A stretch of DNA of 64,000 bases from Hyphomicrobiales bacterium (GTDB taxonomy: Bacteria > Pseudomonadota > Alphaproteobacteria > Rhizobiales > Xanthobacteraceae), in contig JAFKKG010000028.1 of the NCBI GenBank assembly GCA_017305715.1, forward strand, positions 1-64,000, in the 5' to 3' direction. Each line of letters starts with the position of its first letter. Positions within the stretch are counted from its first letter, which is position 1. Positions 18,667 to 29,333 of this stretch are shown here, piece after piece. Position numbers and translations under genes: made by a program. The notes under the pieces are model-generated. The model was not told the DNA's origin and made no database searches. It saw nothing but the letters and a program-made list of their open reading frames with translations.

Positions 18667-19494
18667 ATGGCCAAGAAAAAACGCGAAGAGGCACATGGCG
18701 GTCACGGCTGGTTCGTGACGTTCGCCGACCTGATGGCGTTGCTGCTGGCGTTCTTCGTGATGTTGGTCGCGTTCTCCAGCCAGGACAAGGACAAGCTGAA
18801 AATCGTCGCCGGCTCGATGCGCGAGGCGTTCGGCGTGCAGACCGAAGTGCGCTATTCCGGCATCGTCGAATCCGACGGTCTGCCGACGCGGCCCAAGCTG
18901 AAGAACGCCGAACACATCTCGCCGGAGGAGTCATCCGCCACGCCGACGCCAAACGAAAAGGACCGCACCCGCGAAAGCGGTGCCAAGCTGACGACCGATC
19001 GTGAATTTGCGCTGGCGTCGGCGTCGTTGCGGCAGGCGCTGCAGGACATGCCGGAACTGACCGAGATGTCCAAGCACATCATCTTCGAGGAGACCAGCCA
19101 GGGTCTCAATCTCGAAATCGTCGATCAGGACGGCAGGTCGATGTTCGCCGACGGCTCCAAGGTGCCTTACGACCGCACGCGGCGGCTGATCGAGAAGCTC
19201 GCGGTCCCGCTGCGGGCGACGCCGCTGCGGGTCTCCATTGTCGGCCATACCTCGGCCGGCTTCCTGCCGGCGCGGAGCGACTATGGCGCATTCGATCTTT
19301 CGGCCGACCGCGCCAACGTGGTGCGCCAGATCCTCGAACGCGGGGGACTGCCGCCCTCGCACGTCTTTGCGGTCTCCGGCAAGGCCGACAGCCAGCCGTT
19401 GTTTCCCGACGATCCGACGCTGCCGGCAAACCGTCGCGTGACCATCACATTAATGCGCGAAAATCCACCGCTTCCCCCCGGTCTGAAGCCGTAG
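18667..19494 (+). CDS. motB: Flagellar motor stator protein MotB
   Basis: A 275-residue stator partner of MotA. The single N-terminal helix TFADLMALLLAFFVMLVAF carries the proton-conducting Asp21. The C-terminal OmpA-like peptidoglycan-binding domain (about residues 140-265) ends with the typical NRRVTITLM. The linker is charged. It starts 32 bases after motA, so the pair is one operon. Confidence 0.9.
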   Translation: MAKKKREEAHGGHGWFVTFADLMALLLAFFVMLVAFSSQDKDKLKIVAGSMREAFGVQTEVRYSGIVESDGLPTRPKLKNAEHISPEESSATPTPNEKDRTRESGAKLTTDREFALASASLRQALQDMPELTEMSKHIIFEETSQGLNLEIVDQDGRSMFADGSKVPYDRTRRLIEKLAVPLRATPLRVSIVGHTSAGFLPARSDYGAFDLSADRANVVRQILERGGLPPSHVFAVSGKADSQPLFPDDPTLPANRRVTITLMRENPPLPPGLKP

Positions 19495-19658
19495 ACCGAT
19501 CCTACTACTATTCTACCTCTCCCGTTTTGTGTTGTAATCGGCTTGGCGTAGGCGCGGCATCGCTGGCGGTGTTATGCTCCGTCGATGATTGACAGGCGAC
19601 GCGGAAGCGTCGATAGCGGCCCGGATCAAATCAACCGTGAGAGCGTTCTTCCCGCGTC

Positions 19659-21557
19659 ATGACTGTCAGCGTCACATCCACCGAAACCCATGAGGGGCAG
19701 GTTACCTCAGGCTTTTGGGCCCTGACGCTAGGAAGCATCGGCGTGGTGTTCGGCGATATCGGCACGTCGCCGCTGTATGCGTTCCGCGAGGCCGTAACAC
19801 ATGCGGCAGCCGGCCAACCCGTCTCCCGCGCCATCGTGCTCGGTGTGCTCTCGCTGATCCTGTGGTCGCTGTTCATCGTCGTGACCGCCAAATACGTTCT
19901 GCTGCTGCTGCGCGCCGACAATAACGGCGAGGGCGGCACGCTCTCGCTGATGGCGCTGGGCCAACGGGCGCTGGGCCGCCGCAGCTGGCCGCTATTGGCG
20001 CTCGGCGTCGTCGGCGCTTCGATGTTCATCGGCGATTCCATGATCACGCCGGCGATTTCGGTGCTGTCGGCGGTGGAAGGTCTCAAGCTCGTCGCGCCGG
20101 CGCTCGACCATTACGTGGTGCCGCTCACGATCTTCATTCTCGTCCTGCTGTTCTCGGTGCAGAGCAGCGGTACCGCGCGTGTCGCCTCGGCCTTCGGACC
20201 GGTCATGCTGGTCTGGTTCGCGACGCTGGCGGTATTGGGTTTCGTCCATATCAGCGACGATCCGACGGTTCTGGCGGCGATCAATCCGTACTATGCGATC
20301 CAGTTCGTGCTGTCGCACGGCGTCATCGGGCTGGTGACGCTGGGCCTGGTGTTTCTGGCGGTGACCGGCGGCGAGGCGCTTTACGCCGACCTCGGGCATT
20401 TTGGACGCAAACCCATACAAACCGGATGGTTCTATCTGGTGTTGCCGGCGCTGCTGATCAATTACTTCGGGCAGGGCGCGCTGGTGCTGTCCAATCCGGC
20501 GACGATCGAAAACCCGTTTTACCGGTTGGCCCCCGACGTGCTGGTGTTGCCGCTGGTGGCGCTGGCGACGGCGGCCACCGTGATCGCGAGCCAGGCCGTC
20601 ATCACCGGGGCCTATTCGCTGGTACGTCAGGCGGTGCAACTCGGCCTGTTGCCGCGCTTCGAGGTTCGCTACACCTCCGAGACCCATGCCGGGCAGATCT
20701 ATCTGCCGCGCGTCAACCGGATGCTGCTTCTCGGCGTCATCCTGCTGGTGCTGCTGTTCCGTACCTCGAGCGGCCTGGCCTCCGCCTACGGCATCGCCGT
20801 GTCCACCACCATGGTCGCCGACGGGATCATGGGCTTTGTCGTGATCTGGAAATTGTGGAACTGGCGCGCGGCGACCGCAGCCGCGGTGATCCTGCCTTTC
20901 GTCGTCGTCGACATGGCGTTTTTCAGCGCGAACCTGTTGAAGCTGTTCGAAGGCGCCTGGGTGCCGCTGCTGTTCGGGATCGCGATGGCGGTCATGATCT
21001 GGACCTGGCGCCGGGGGGCGGCGATCCTAGTTGCCAAGACGAGGCGCATCGAGGTGCCGCTGATCGATCTGATCAAGAGCCTCGAAAAGCGTCCGCCGCA
21101 TATCGTCAAGGGTACCGCGGTGTTCCTGACCAGCGATCCGAATTTTGTGCCGACCGCGCTGCTGCATAATCTCAAGCACAACAAGGTGTTGCACGAGCAG
21201 AACGTGATCCTGACCATCGAGACCGCGCAGACGCCCCGCGTCGACCCGTCCGAACGCGTCAGGATGGAGACCGTTAGCGAAAAGTTCGCCACCGTCCGGC
21301 TGCGGTTCGGTTTCATGGAATCGCCGAACGTGCCCAAGGCGCTGGTGGTGGCGCGCAAGCTCGGCTGGCAATTCGACATCATGGCGACGTCGTTCTTCGT
21401 CTCGCGGCGTTCGCTGAAGCCGTCGGCACAATCGGGAATGCCGCAATGGCAGGACCATCTGTTCATCGCGATGAGCCGGTCGGCCAACGATGCCACCGAC
21501 TACTTCCAGATCCCCACGGGGCGGGTTGTCGAGGTCGGAACGCAGGTCACTATCTGA
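19659..21557 (+). CDS. kup: Kup potassium uptake protein, copy 1
   Basis: A 632-residue Kup/HAK/KT potassium-proton symporter of the inner membrane. The signature [14 protein letters not shown] lies near residue 31, about 12 membrane helices reach to about residue 440, and a soluble C-terminal domain follows, ending in [18 protein letters not shown]. It is followed 167 bases downstream by a second full-length paralog in the same direction. Confidence 0.95.
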   Translation: MTVSVTSTETHEGQVTSGFWALTLGSIGVVFGDIGTSPLYAFREAVTHAAAGQPVSRAIVLGVLSLILWSLFIVVTAKYVLLLLRADNNGEGGTLSLMALGQRALGRRSWPLLALGVVGASMFIGDSMITPAISVLSAVEGLKLVAPALDHYVVPLTIFILVLLFSVQSSGTARVASAFGPVMLVWFATLAVLGFVHISDDPTVLAAINPYYAIQFVLSHGVIGLVTLGLVFLAVTGGEALYADLGHFGRKPIQTGWFYLVLPALLINYFGQGALVLSNPATIENPFYRLAPDVLVLPLVALATAATVIASQAVITGAYSLVRQAVQLGLLPRFEVRYTSETHAGQIYLPRVNRMLLLGVILLVLLFRTSSGLASAYGIAVSTTMVADGIMGFVVIWKLWNWRAATAAAVILPFVVVDMAFFSANLLKLFEGAWVPLLFGIAMAVMIWTWRRGAAILVAKTRRIEVPLIDLIKSLEKRPPHIVKGTAVFLTSDPNFVPTALLHNLKHNKVLHEQNVILTIETAQTPRVDPSERVRMETVSEKFATVRLRFGFMESPNVPKALVVARKLGWQFDIMATSFFVSRRSLKPSAQSGMPQWQDHLFIAMSRSANDATDYFQIPTGRVVEVGTQVTI

Positions 21558-21724
21558 GTAAGTAATTGATCGCCTGACAGATTTTCGTTGTACTCGTCTT
21601 TGAGACCTATGCATGGTATGCATATCGGAGGCCTGAATTCGGCCTAACCTATGCGTTAGCGCGAGGAGTATAGGGCTACACTTCCTGATTGTGCAGTGCG
21701 GTAAATTACCGAGGCCTTAATCCA

Positions 21725-23647
21725 ATGTCGTCCGAAAGTACGATCACCGCGGCGGAAACGCCCGCGGCCAACGGGCATGGGGAGGTGCACTCCACTGCCG
21801 GCTTCAAGGCCTTGATGCTCGGCAGCATCGGCGTCGTCTATGGCGACATCGGCACCAGCCCGCTCTACGCGCTGCGCGAAGCCATCGTGGCTGCGAGCGG
21901 AACCACAGGCGTCGATCCACAGGCCGTGCTTGGCATTCTGTCCCTGATTTTGTGGGCGCTGATCGTCGTCGTGACGCTGAAATACGTCGTCATCCTGCTG
22001 AGGGCCGACAATAACGGCGAGGGCGGGACGCTGGCGCTGATGGCGCTGGCGCAGCGCGCCGTCGGCAAGAACGCTTCGGTGATCGTCCTGCTCGGCATCA
22101 TCAGCGGCGCGTTGTTTTACGGCGATGCCGTCATCACGCCGGCGCTGTCGGTGCTGTCGGCGATCGAAGGCATCAAGCTCGTCACCGTAACGTTCGACCA
22201 TTATGTCGTTCCGCTCACCATGATCATTCTGGTCGTGCTGTTTGCGGTCCAGTCGCGCGGCACCGCCAGCGTCGCCGCCTTCTTCGGGCCCGTGATGTGC
22301 GTCTGGTTCGCGGTGATTGCGGTCGCCGCCGTGCCGCAGATCATGCAGCATCCCCAGGTGCTGGCGGCGCTCAATCCACTCTACGCGATCTCCTTCATGA
22401 TCCACCACGGCGTGATCGGGTTCGTGACGCTGGGTGCGGTGTTTCTCGCCGTCACCGGTGCCGAAGCGCTCTATGCTGATTTGGGCCATTTCGGCAAACG
22501 GCCGATCCAGACCGCCTGGCTGTTCATCGTGCTGCCGTCGCTGGCGCTGAATTACATGGGGCAGGGAGCGCTGCTGATCGCCAACCCCAAGGCGATCGAG
22601 AATCCGTTCTTCCTGATGTTTCCGGACTGGGCGCTGATCCCGATGGTCGCGCTTGCCACGCTGGCGACCGTGATCGCGAGCCAGGCCGTGATCACCGGCG
22701 CCTATTCGCTGACGCGCACCGCGATTCAACTCGGCCTGATGCCTCGCCTTGAAATCCGGCATACCTCGGAATCGCATTCCGGCCAGATCTACATTCCGCG
22801 CATCAATCTGCTGCTGTTCATTTCGGTGATGCTGCTGGTGCTGCTGTTCCGCTCGTCGAGCGCGCTGGCGTCGGCCTACGGGATTTCCGTGACCGGAACC
22901 ATGGTCGTCACCGCGATGATGGGATTTGTCGTGATCTGGCGCGTCTGGAAATGGTCGCCGCTCGCGGCCGCCGCGCTGATCGCGCCGTTTCTTTTCCTCG
23001 ATCTCACCTTCCTCGCGGCCAATCTTCTGAAAGTGGTCGAAGGCGGCTGGGTGCCGCTGGCGCTCGGCGGCGTCGTGATGCTGTTGATGTACACGTGGCG
23101 GCGCGGCAGCCGGCTATTGTTCGAGAAATCGCGCAAGCTCGAATTCCCGCTCACCGAGCTGGTGGCGATGCTCGAAAAACGGCCGCCGCAGCGGGTTTCC
23201 GGCACGGCGGTGTTTTTGACCAGCGACCCCGACAGCGCGCCGACTGCGCTGATGCACAGCCTGAAGCATTACAAGGTGCTGCACGAGAAGAACGTCATTC
23301 TCACCATCGAAACCGCGCCGACGCCGCGGATCGAGGAGGGCGAGCGGATCCGGATGGAAGAGCTCAGCGCGACCTTCTCCAAGGTGACGCTGCGGTTCGG
23401 CTTCATGGAATCGCCCAACGTGCCGAGGACACTGGTGACCGCCCGCAAGCTCGGCTGGCAGTTCGATATCATGGCGACGTCGTTTTTCCTGTCCCGGCGT
23501 TCGCTCAAGCCGGCGGTGCATTCGGGCATGCCGCGCTGGCAGGACCATCTGTTCATCGCGCTCAGCCGCAGCTCCAACGACGCCACCGACTACTTCCAGA
23601 TCCCCACCGGCCGCGTCGTCGAGGTGGGCACGCAGGTAACGATCTAG
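21725..23647 (+). CDS. kup: Kup potassium uptake protein, copy 2
   Basis: A 640-residue paralog of the preceding Kup, with the same [14 protein letters not shown] motif, helix pattern and identical C-terminal [21 protein letters not shown] 21725 ([13 protein letters not shown]) was chosen over a Met 12 codons upstream, because Kup N-termini are short and polar. The two copies differ throughout at scattered positions, so this is an old tandem duplication and not a recent one. Differences in affinity or regulation cannot be read from sequence. Confidence 0.95.
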   Translation: MSSESTITAAETPAANGHGEVHSTAGFKALMLGSIGVVYGDIGTSPLYALREAIVAASGTTGVDPQAVLGILSLILWALIVVVTLKYVVILLRADNNGEGGTLALMALAQRAVGKNASVIVLLGIISGALFYGDAVITPALSVLSAIEGIKLVTVTFDHYVVPLTMIILVVLFAVQSRGTASVAAFFGPVMCVWFAVIAVAAVPQIMQHPQVLAALNPLYAISFMIHHGVIGFVTLGAVFLAVTGAEALYADLGHFGKRPIQTAWLFIVLPSLALNYMGQGALLIANPKAIENPFFLMFPDWALIPMVALATLATVIASQAVITGAYSLTRTAIQLGLMPRLEIRHTSESHSGQIYIPRINLLLFISVMLLVLLFRSSSALASAYGISVTGTMVVTAMMGFVVIWRVWKWSPLAAAALIAPFLFLDLTFLAANLLKVVEGGWVPLALGGVVMLLMYTWRRGSRLLFEKSRKLEFPLTELVAMLEKRPPQRVSGTAVFLTSDPDSAPTALMHSLKHYKVLHEKNVILTIETAPTPRIEEGERIRMEELSATFSKVTLRFGFMESPNVPRTLVTARKLGWQFDIMATSFFLSRRSLKPAVHSGMPRWQDHLFIALSRSSNDATDYFQIPTGRVVEVGTQVTI

Positions 23648-23695
23648 TAAAATCTTCCGCGGGTGTCGCAAGTCATCACGGGATCGCACGACAGC

Positions 23696-24148
23696 ATGGC
23701 TACAGCACCACATCGCCTGGCGACGCTCGACGATGCGGCTGTTCTGTTCGAGGTGCGGCGCAGATCGATCCTCGAACTCGCACCGCCGGTCATGCCGGTC
23801 GCAGCCGCCGAGGCGTGGGCGGAGCAGGTCACGCTCGCCCGCATGGAGCAAAAGCTTCGCGATCTGGAAATATGGATTGCAGAGGTGGAAGGCGTGGTGG
23901 CCGGGTGGGGCGGCATTCGCGGCGACTGCCTCGAAGCACTGTACACCGCCCCCGAATATGCCGGGCAGGGCGTCGGTGCCGCGCTACTGGGTCGGCTCGA
24001 AGGACTGATGCGCGACCGCGAGTTTGAGGCGGTTCATGCCGAAGCGAGCCCAAATGCCCTGGCCTTCTACCTGCGGCGGGGCTATCGGGTGACGGGCCCC
24101 CTGACACCGGTCGGCGCCTGGCCCATCACAAGGCAATTTCCAGGCTGA
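23696..24148 (+). CDS. GNAT family N-acetyltransferase
   Basis: A 150-residue GNAT-fold acetyltransferase. The acetyl-CoA loop EYAGQGVGAALLGRLE and the C-terminal ALAFYLRRGYRVTGP are diagnostic. A GTG 33 bases upstream in the same frame could also be used, but ATG 23696 starts close to the first strand. The layout resembles ElaA/PhnO-like small acetyltransferases without a clear substrate. Confidence 0.85.
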   Translation: MATAPHRLATLDDAAVLFEVRRRSILELAPPVMPVAAAEAWAEQVTLARMEQKLRDLEIWIAEVEGVVAGWGGIRGDCLEALYTAPEYAGQGVGAALLGRLEGLMRDREFEAVHAEASPNALAFYLRRGYRVTGPLTPVGAWPITRQFPG

Positions 24149-24317
24149 ACTTCTGACCCGCCAGAGCAGGACAGCGCCGTGGACCGCGGGAAATCGGGTG
24201 AGGTTTGGCGGCCCTTTAAACCGTTTGCAGCGCTTGATTTTCGTCGCGCCAGAGGCGACTTTGGCGCCCGATTGGCGGGACGGGACCCCGCAAAGCAGGT
24301 TCTCGGGAGGATGACGC

Positions 24318-24647
24318 GTGGCGGACCATCAGGTGCACGATTTGACGCCGGAAGACGTAGCCAAGGGAATGGCGGAGGGACGCTATCTGCTGGTTGACGT
24401 CCGCGAGCCGAATGAGGTGGCCGTGGAGGCTTATCCGGACGGCGTGGTGGTTCCGCTGCAGTCGTTTGACCCGGCGGCCATTCCGGACCCCAAGGGCAGA
24501 CAGGTGGTGTTTGCCTGCCGGTCCGGCAAGCGTTCGGTGACGGCGTCGCTGGCGGCGCAGGCGGCCGGGCTGCCCTATGACAAGCACCTGGCGGGCGGCA
24601 TCATCGGGTGGAAGGCTGCGGGATTGCAGACCAAGACCGGCGGCTGA
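24318..24647 (+). CDS. Single-domain rhodanese-like sulfurtransferase
   Basis: A 109-residue cytoplasmic rhodanese. The active-site loop CRSGKR (Cys near residue 59) has the six-residue form with the positively charged ring typical of sulfurtransferases; LLVDVREPNEV and HLAGGIIGWKAAG complete the domain. Translation likely begins at GTG 24318 after GGGAGG, since the nearby ATG at 24311 is out of frame. It lies 35 bases before an aminotransferase gene. Confidence 0.9.
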   Translation: MADHQVHDLTPEDVAKGMAEGRYLLVDVREPNEVAVEAYPDGVVVPLQSFDPAAIPDPKGRQVVFACRSGKRSVTASLAAQAAGLPYDKHLAGGIIGWKAAGLQTKTGG

Positions 24648-24682
24648 CGCTCCCTGACGCTCCCTTGGGAATTCTTTGAACA

Positions 24683-25852
24683 ATGACATCCATGAACAAG
24701 GTCTTCGCCGACCTTCCCGTCACCGTCTTCGAGGCGATGTCGCAAGCCGCGCGCGACAACAACGCCATCAATCTCGGCCAGGGCTTTCCGGACGATCCCG
24801 GACCTGAGGACATCAGGCGCGCCGCGGCCGATGCGTCGATCAACGGCTACAACCAATACCCGTCAATGATGGGTATTCCGGAGTTGCGGCAGGCGATCGC
24901 GTCCCATTATGGGCGCTGGCACGGGCTGAAACTCGATCCGATGACCGAAGTGATGGTGACCTCGGGCGGTACCGAGGCGCTGACGTCTTCCATCCTCGCT
25001 GTCGTCGAGCCCGGCGATGAAGTCGTCTGTTTCCAGCCGGTCTATGACAGCTACCTGCCCATTATCCGCCAGGCGGGCGGCATCCCGCGGCTGCTCCGTC
25101 TCGAACCGCCGGACTGGCGGCTGAGCGAGGAGATGCTGCGCAGCGTCTTCAACCACAAGACCAAGGCGGTGCTGTTCAACAATCCGCTCAACCCGGCCGC
25201 CGTGGTCTATCCGCGCGAAGACCTCGAACTGCTGGCGCGGTTCTGCCAGGAGTTTGACACCATCGCGATCTGCGACGAGGTCTGGGAGCATGTGACATTC
25301 GATGGCCGCGAGCATATTCCGCTGATCACCATCCCGGGCATGCGCGACCGCACCATCAAGGTCGGCAGCGCCGGCAAGATTTTTTCGCTGACGGGGTGGA
25401 AGATCGGCTTCGTCTGCGCCGCGCCGCCGCTGTTGCGGGTGGCGGCGAAGGTGCACCAGTTTCTCACCTTCACCACCGCGCCCAACCTGCAGGCCGCCGT
25501 CGCCTACGGGCTCGACAAGCCGGCCGAGTATTTTTACGACATGCGCAAGGAACTGGCGCGAAGCAGGGACCGCCTGACCAAGGGGCTCGAGAGCATCGGC
25601 TTTCCGGTCCTGAAATCGCAGGGCACTTATTTTCTGACCGTCGACCTCTCGCCACTCGGGCTCAACGAGACCGACGTGCAGTTTTGCCACCGCATCGTCA
25701 ACGACTACAAGGTCGCTGCCATCCCGGTGTCGGCGTTCTACGAACAGGACGCGGTGACGTCGGTGGTGCGTTTCTGTTTTTCCAAGAAGGACGCCACGCT
25801 GGACACGGCGCTGGAGCGCCTGTCGGACGCGGTGCATCGCCGCAAGAGGTAG
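24683..25852 (+). CDS. PLP-dependent aminotransferase, class I/II
   Basis: A 389-residue fold-type I aminotransferase. The cofactor Schiff-base Lys is in GSAGKIFSLTGWKIG (near residue 231). NNPLNPAAVV, AICDEVWEHVTFDG and a C-terminal VVRFCFSKKDATLD fit the kynurenine/methionine aminotransferase-like (YbdL/KAT) branch. A second Met at codon 4 is an alternative start. It abuts a polyamine-type binding protein by two bases. Confidence 0.9.
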   Translation: MTSMNKVFADLPVTVFEAMSQAARDNNAINLGQGFPDDPGPEDIRRAAADASINGYNQYPSMMGIPELRQAIASHYGRWHGLKLDPMTEVMVTSGGTEALTSSILAVVEPGDEVVCFQPVYDSYLPIIRQAGGIPRLLRLEPPDWRLSEEMLRSVFNHKTKAVLFNNPLNPAAVVYPREDLELLARFCQEFDTIAICDEVWEHVTFDGREHIPLITIPGMRDRTIKVGSAGKIFSLTGWKIGFVCAAPPLLRVAAKVHQFLTFTTAPNLQAAVAYGLDKPAEYFYDMRKELARSRDRLTKGLESIGFPVLKSQGTYFLTVDLSPLGLNETDVQFCHRIVNDYKVAAIPVSAFYEQDAVTSVVRFCFSKKDATLDTALERLSDAVHRRKR

Positions 25853-25854
25853 AG

Positions 25855-26955
25855 ATGCGCGATCGGGTCTGCATTGGTTTCGTCGGCGCACTCGCTGCGG
25901 CCCTGTTGCTCGCGCCGGCGCGGGCGCAAGAGCGCACAGTCAATTTCTACAATTGGTCGAACTACATGGCGCCGGGGGTGCTGGAGGATTTCACCAAGGA
26001 AACCGGCATCAAGGTCGTTTACGACACCTTCGACGCCAACGAGACGCTGGAGACGCGGCTGCTCGCGGGGAAATCCGGCTACGACGTCGTGGTTCCAACG
26101 GGCTATTTCCTGCAGCGCCAGATCACGGCAAAGGTCTTCCTCAAGCTCGACAAACCGAAGTTGCCGAACCTCGCCAATGCCTGGCCGGTGGTGACGGGCC
26201 ACCTCGCGACCTACGATCCCGGCAACAATTACGGCGCCAATTATATGTGGGGCACCACGGGGATCGGCTACAACGTCAAGACGGCGCAAAAAATCCTCGG
26301 TGCCGATGCGAAGATCGACAGCTGGGACATCGTCTTCAAGCCGGAGAATCTCGCGAAATTCAAGGATTGCGGCATCCACATGCTGGATTCCGCCGACGAC
26401 ATCCTGCCCGCGGCGCTAAGCTATCTCGGCATCGATCCGAACTCGACCAAGCAGGCCGATCTGGAGAAGGCCGCCGATCTCGTCATCAAGATCAGGCCCT
26501 ATGTCCGGAAATTCCATTCGTCCGAATATCTGGGCGCGCTGGCGTCGGGCGAGATCTGCTTCGTGGTGGGCTGGTCGGGCGACATCATGCAGGCGCGCAG
26601 CCGCGCCGCTGAAGCCAAGAACGATGTCGAGATCGGCTACACGATTCCGAAAGAGGGCGCGCAGATGTTCTTCGACAATCTGGCGATCCCGGCCGACGCC
26701 AGGAACGTCGCGGAAGCCTATGAACTGATCAATTACCTGTACCGGCCGGAAGTCGCGGCAAAGAATTCCGATTTCCTGTCCTACGCCAACGGCAATCTGG
26801 CGAGCCAGAAGCTGATCGATCCCAAAATCCTGGGCGACAGGAACATCTATCCGGACGAGGCGATCCAGAAGAAGCTGTTCGTGATCAACGCCCGCGATCC
26901 CGCCACCCAGCGCATCATCAACCGGCTCTGGACCAGGGTGAAGACGGGGAAGTGA
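25855..26955 (+). CDS. Polyamine-type ABC transporter binding protein (PotF-like)
   Basis: A 366-residue periplasmic solute-binding protein. A signal peptide (GFVGALAAALLLAPARAQ) is followed by the PotD/PotF-typical start TVNFYNWSNYMAPGVLEDF and the conserved YDVVVPTGYFLQRQ and NYMWGTTGIGYN. No permease or ATPase genes follow, so it must work with a transporter encoded elsewhere. Its start lies two bases after the aminotransferase stop, hinting at a shared role in putrescine catabolism, though that is inference. Confidence 0.9.
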   Translation: MRDRVCIGFVGALAAALLLAPARAQERTVNFYNWSNYMAPGVLEDFTKETGIKVVYDTFDANETLETRLLAGKSGYDVVVPTGYFLQRQITAKVFLKLDKPKLPNLANAWPVVTGHLATYDPGNNYGANYMWGTTGIGYNVKTAQKILGADAKIDSWDIVFKPENLAKFKDCGIHMLDSADDILPAALSYLGIDPNSTKQADLEKAADLVIKIRPYVRKFHSSEYLGALASGEICFVVGWSGDIMQARSRAAEAKNDVEIGYTIPKEGAQMFFDNLAIPADARNVAEAYELINYLYRPEVAAKNSDFLSYANGNLASQKLIDPKILGDRNIYPDEAIQKKLFVINARDPATQRIINRLWTRVKTGK

Positions 26956-26962
26956 CGCGCAG

Positions 26963-27044
26963 CGTCACTCCGGATGGTGCGCGAGCACCAGACCCGGAAT
27001 CTCGAGATTCCGGGTTCGATGCTTTGCATCGCCCCGGAATGACA
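26963..27044. repeat. Dispersed palindromic repeat, copy 2 (inverted)
   Basis: The reverse complement of this 82-bp unit matches the copy at 10720-10802 almost base for base, including the central CCGGAATCTCGAGATTCCGG. It lies between two convergent genes, where a long hairpin could end transcription from both sides. Confidence 0.85.
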
Positions 27045-27059
27045 GTGAAAAGACCTCCG

Positions 27060-27995
27060 CTACCGCCACCTTCGGTGCAGCCACAGCCACTGGTCCGGAT
27101 ATTCGCGCACCCAGCTTTCGACGACGGACGTCACGGCCTGCATCGTGCCCTGGATATCGATCTGCCCCGACGCATCGCGCACCGGCTTGACCTCTTCGGA
27201 GATTTCGGCGCGGAAGCGATGGTTGGGCAGGCGGATGATGCGCACGCCGTGGATCGGGCATTCGACCTGACGCACCAGACGGGCCAGCGTTGGATTGGCC
27301 TTGGTCTTGCGGCCGAAGAAGGTGACGTCAACGCCGCTGGCCAGATACTGGTCGACCAGCATTGCGACGTGCTGGTTGTTCTGGAGGGCTTCGCCGAGCT
27401 TGAGCGGCGCCTCGCGGCCGGCCGGGATCAGCGTGCCCATCTTGACGGCGCGGATCCTTTCGATCGCGCGGTCGGCGGACTCGCTGTTGGGCCGCCGGAA
27501 CAGGATCGCGCAGTCCAGTCCATGCGCGACGGCGGCGAGCGCCGGGATTTCCCAATTGCCGAGGTGGCTGGCGAAAAAAATCGCCGGCTTGCCGTCATCC
27601 CGGAGCTGATCGTACAATTGCTTGGTGCGCTCGTTGAATTCGACGCGGCAGGTTTTCTCGGGATGATCGGGGTCGTAGTCCCAGATGTGGTCGAGATGGG
27701 CAAATTCGGCGCCAATGCGGCCGAGATTGTCCCAGACCCCGGCCAGGATTTTCTCGATCTCTTCGGGCGATTTTTCCGGGAAGGCGGCCGTTAGGTTCTC
27801 GCGGCCGATCCGGTCCTCGCGCAGCCGGCGGCCGATCAGGCGCGTCACGCGGCCGAAGAAATTGGCGGTCTTGTCCGGATCGAAATAGCGCGTCGTACGC
27901 AGCAAGGCGATCGTCATCGCGCCCACGGCGGCTTCCGCTACTGGCTTGGTGGCGTCGCGCAGGCGCGCCTTGGCGCGAAGAAGCAGGCGGTTCAT
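27060..27995 (-). CDS. lpxXL: Very-long-chain lipid A acyltransferase
   Basis: A 311-residue LpxL/HtrB-family acyltransferase at the inner membrane. The catalytic HX4E motif is HLGNWE (His144, Glu149), and VDQYLASGVDVTFFGRKTK follows. Its place at the end of the acpXL-fabZXL-fabF2XL-fabF1XL run identifies it as the enzyme that moves the very long hydroxylated acyl chain from AcpXL to lipid A, as known in Rhizobium. It starts 14 bases after the fabF1XL stop. Confidence 0.9.
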   Translation of the reverse strand: MNRLLLRAKARLRDATKPVAEAAVGAMTIALLRTTRYFDPDKTANFFGRVTRLIGRRLREDRIGRENLTAAFPEKSPEEIEKILAGVWDNLGRIGAEFAHLDHIWDYDPDHPEKTCRVEFNERTKQLYDQLRDDGKPAIFFASHLGNWEIPALAAVAHGLDCAILFRRPNSESADRAIERIRAVKMGTLIPAGREAPLKLGEALQNNQHVAMLVDQYLASGVDVTFFGRKTKANPTLARLVRQVECPIHGVRIIRLPNHRFRAEISEEVKPVRDASGQIDIQGTMQAVTSVVESWVREYPDQWLWLHRRWR

Positions 27996-28009
27996 ATCTG
28001 AAATCGGCG

Positions 28010-29290
28010 CTAGGCCGGTTCACGCGTCAGGATCAGCGAGGCGTTTTGCCCGCCGAAGCCGAACGAATTCGACATCACGGCCGTGACGCGGGCGTCGCGC
28101 GCCTTGTTGCCGACAACGTTGAACGGGATCGCCGGGTCCGGAATATCGTAATTGATGGTCGGCGGAATCCGCTGATGCTCGAGCGTCAGCAGCGAGATGA
28201 TGGCCTCGACCGCGCCCGCTGCCGAAATGGTGTGGCCGACCATCGATTTGTTGGACGATACCGGAATTTTCTGGGCGTGCTCACCGAATACGGCCGCGGT
28301 GGTGAGGTACTCCATCTTGTCGTTTTCCGGCGTCGCGGTGCCGTGCGCGTTGATGTGATCGATCTGTTCGGGTGTCATGCCGGCATCGGCCAGTGTCTTG
28401 CGCATGCAGCCGATGATCGGTTTGCCGTCGGGGCTGGAGCGGGTGCGGTGGAACGAGTCGGTCAATTCACCGCAGCCGGCGACGACACCGAGGATCGGCG
28501 CACCGCGCGCGATCGCGGAATCATAGCTTTCGAGCACCAGCGCACCGGCGCCTTCCGCCATCACAAAGCCATCGCGGTTCTTCGAGAACGGCTTCGAGGC
28601 GGCTTGCGGCGGGTCGTTCTGCGTCGACAGCGCCGAGAGCAGCGAGAAGCGCACGATCGCTTCGGGATTAACCGAACCATCGGTCGCGACGCAAAGTGCG
28701 GCATTGGCCTCGCCGCGGCGGATCGCTTCGACGCCGAGCTGGATCGAGGTCGCGCCGGAGGCGCAGGCGGTGGACAGCGAGATCGGCGAGCCCTTGGTGC
28801 CGAAGGTCCGGGCAAGGTAATTGGCGACCGAGCCGAACATGAAACGATGGTGGTATTCCGCGAATTTCCCGCCGCCGCAAACGCGCAGCATATCGAAGTA
28901 GGTCATCTCTTCTTTTTTGTCGATGGTGCGGCTGACCTCGAGCCGCTGCGGCCATTCGGTTTCGACCGGTGCAACCGCGAGAAACAGCGGGCCGGGGAAG
29001 TTGCCCTTGCTGCCGATGCCGGACTGCTCGATCGCTTCCTTGGTCACCATCTCGGCGAGGCGCTCGGAGAGGCCGGTCGAGGAGAACGGCTCGATCGTGA
29101 CGAAGTCGATGGCGCCCGCCATGGTCGACTTCAAACCGTCGATCGGAAAGCGCGTGACCGTCTTGATGCCGGATTCGCCCGCGGTCAGCTTCGCCCAATT
29201 GTCGGACTTGCCGGCGCCAAGCGACGTGACGATGCCCATGCCGGTGACGACAACGATTGGCCTGCCGAGATTATCGCGTGGTGCTGCCAT
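28010..29290 (-). CDS. fabF1XL: Beta-ketoacyl-ACP synthase II-like, VLCFA cluster
   Basis: A 426-residue condensing enzyme that extends acyl chains on AcpXL. The full catalytic set is present: Cys176 in STACASGATS, His in NAHGTATPENDKME and His in NKSMVGHTISAAGA. ATG 29290 follows AGGGGAAATC and starts a normal N-terminus (VVTGMGIVTSLGAG); the open frame upstream overlaps fabF2XL and is spurious. Assignment as fabF1XL follows gene order known from Rhizobium leguminosarum. Confidence 0.9.
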   Translation of the reverse strand: MAAPRDNLGRPIVVVTGMGIVTSLGAGKSDNWAKLTAGESGIKTVTRFPIDGLKSTMAGAIDFVTIEPFSSTGLSERLAEMVTKEAIEQSGIGSKGNFPGPLFLAVAPVETEWPQRLEVSRTIDKKEEMTYFDMLRVCGGGKFAEYHHRFMFGSVANYLARTFGTKGSPISLSTACASGATSIQLGVEAIRRGEANAALCVATDGSVNPEAIVRFSLLSALSTQNDPPQAASKPFSKNRDGFVMAEGAGALVLESYDSAIARGAPILGVVAGCGELTDSFHRTRSSPDGKPIIGCMRKTLADAGMTPEQIDHINAHGTATPENDKMEYLTTAAVFGEHAQKIPVSSNKSMVGHTISAAGAVEAIISLLTLEHQRIPPTINYDIPDPAIPFNVVGNKARDARVTAVMSNSFGFGGQNASLILTREPA

Positions 29291-29333
29291 GATTTCCCCT
29301 GTCGATTCCGCGCCGGAGCGGACCGGTAATGCG

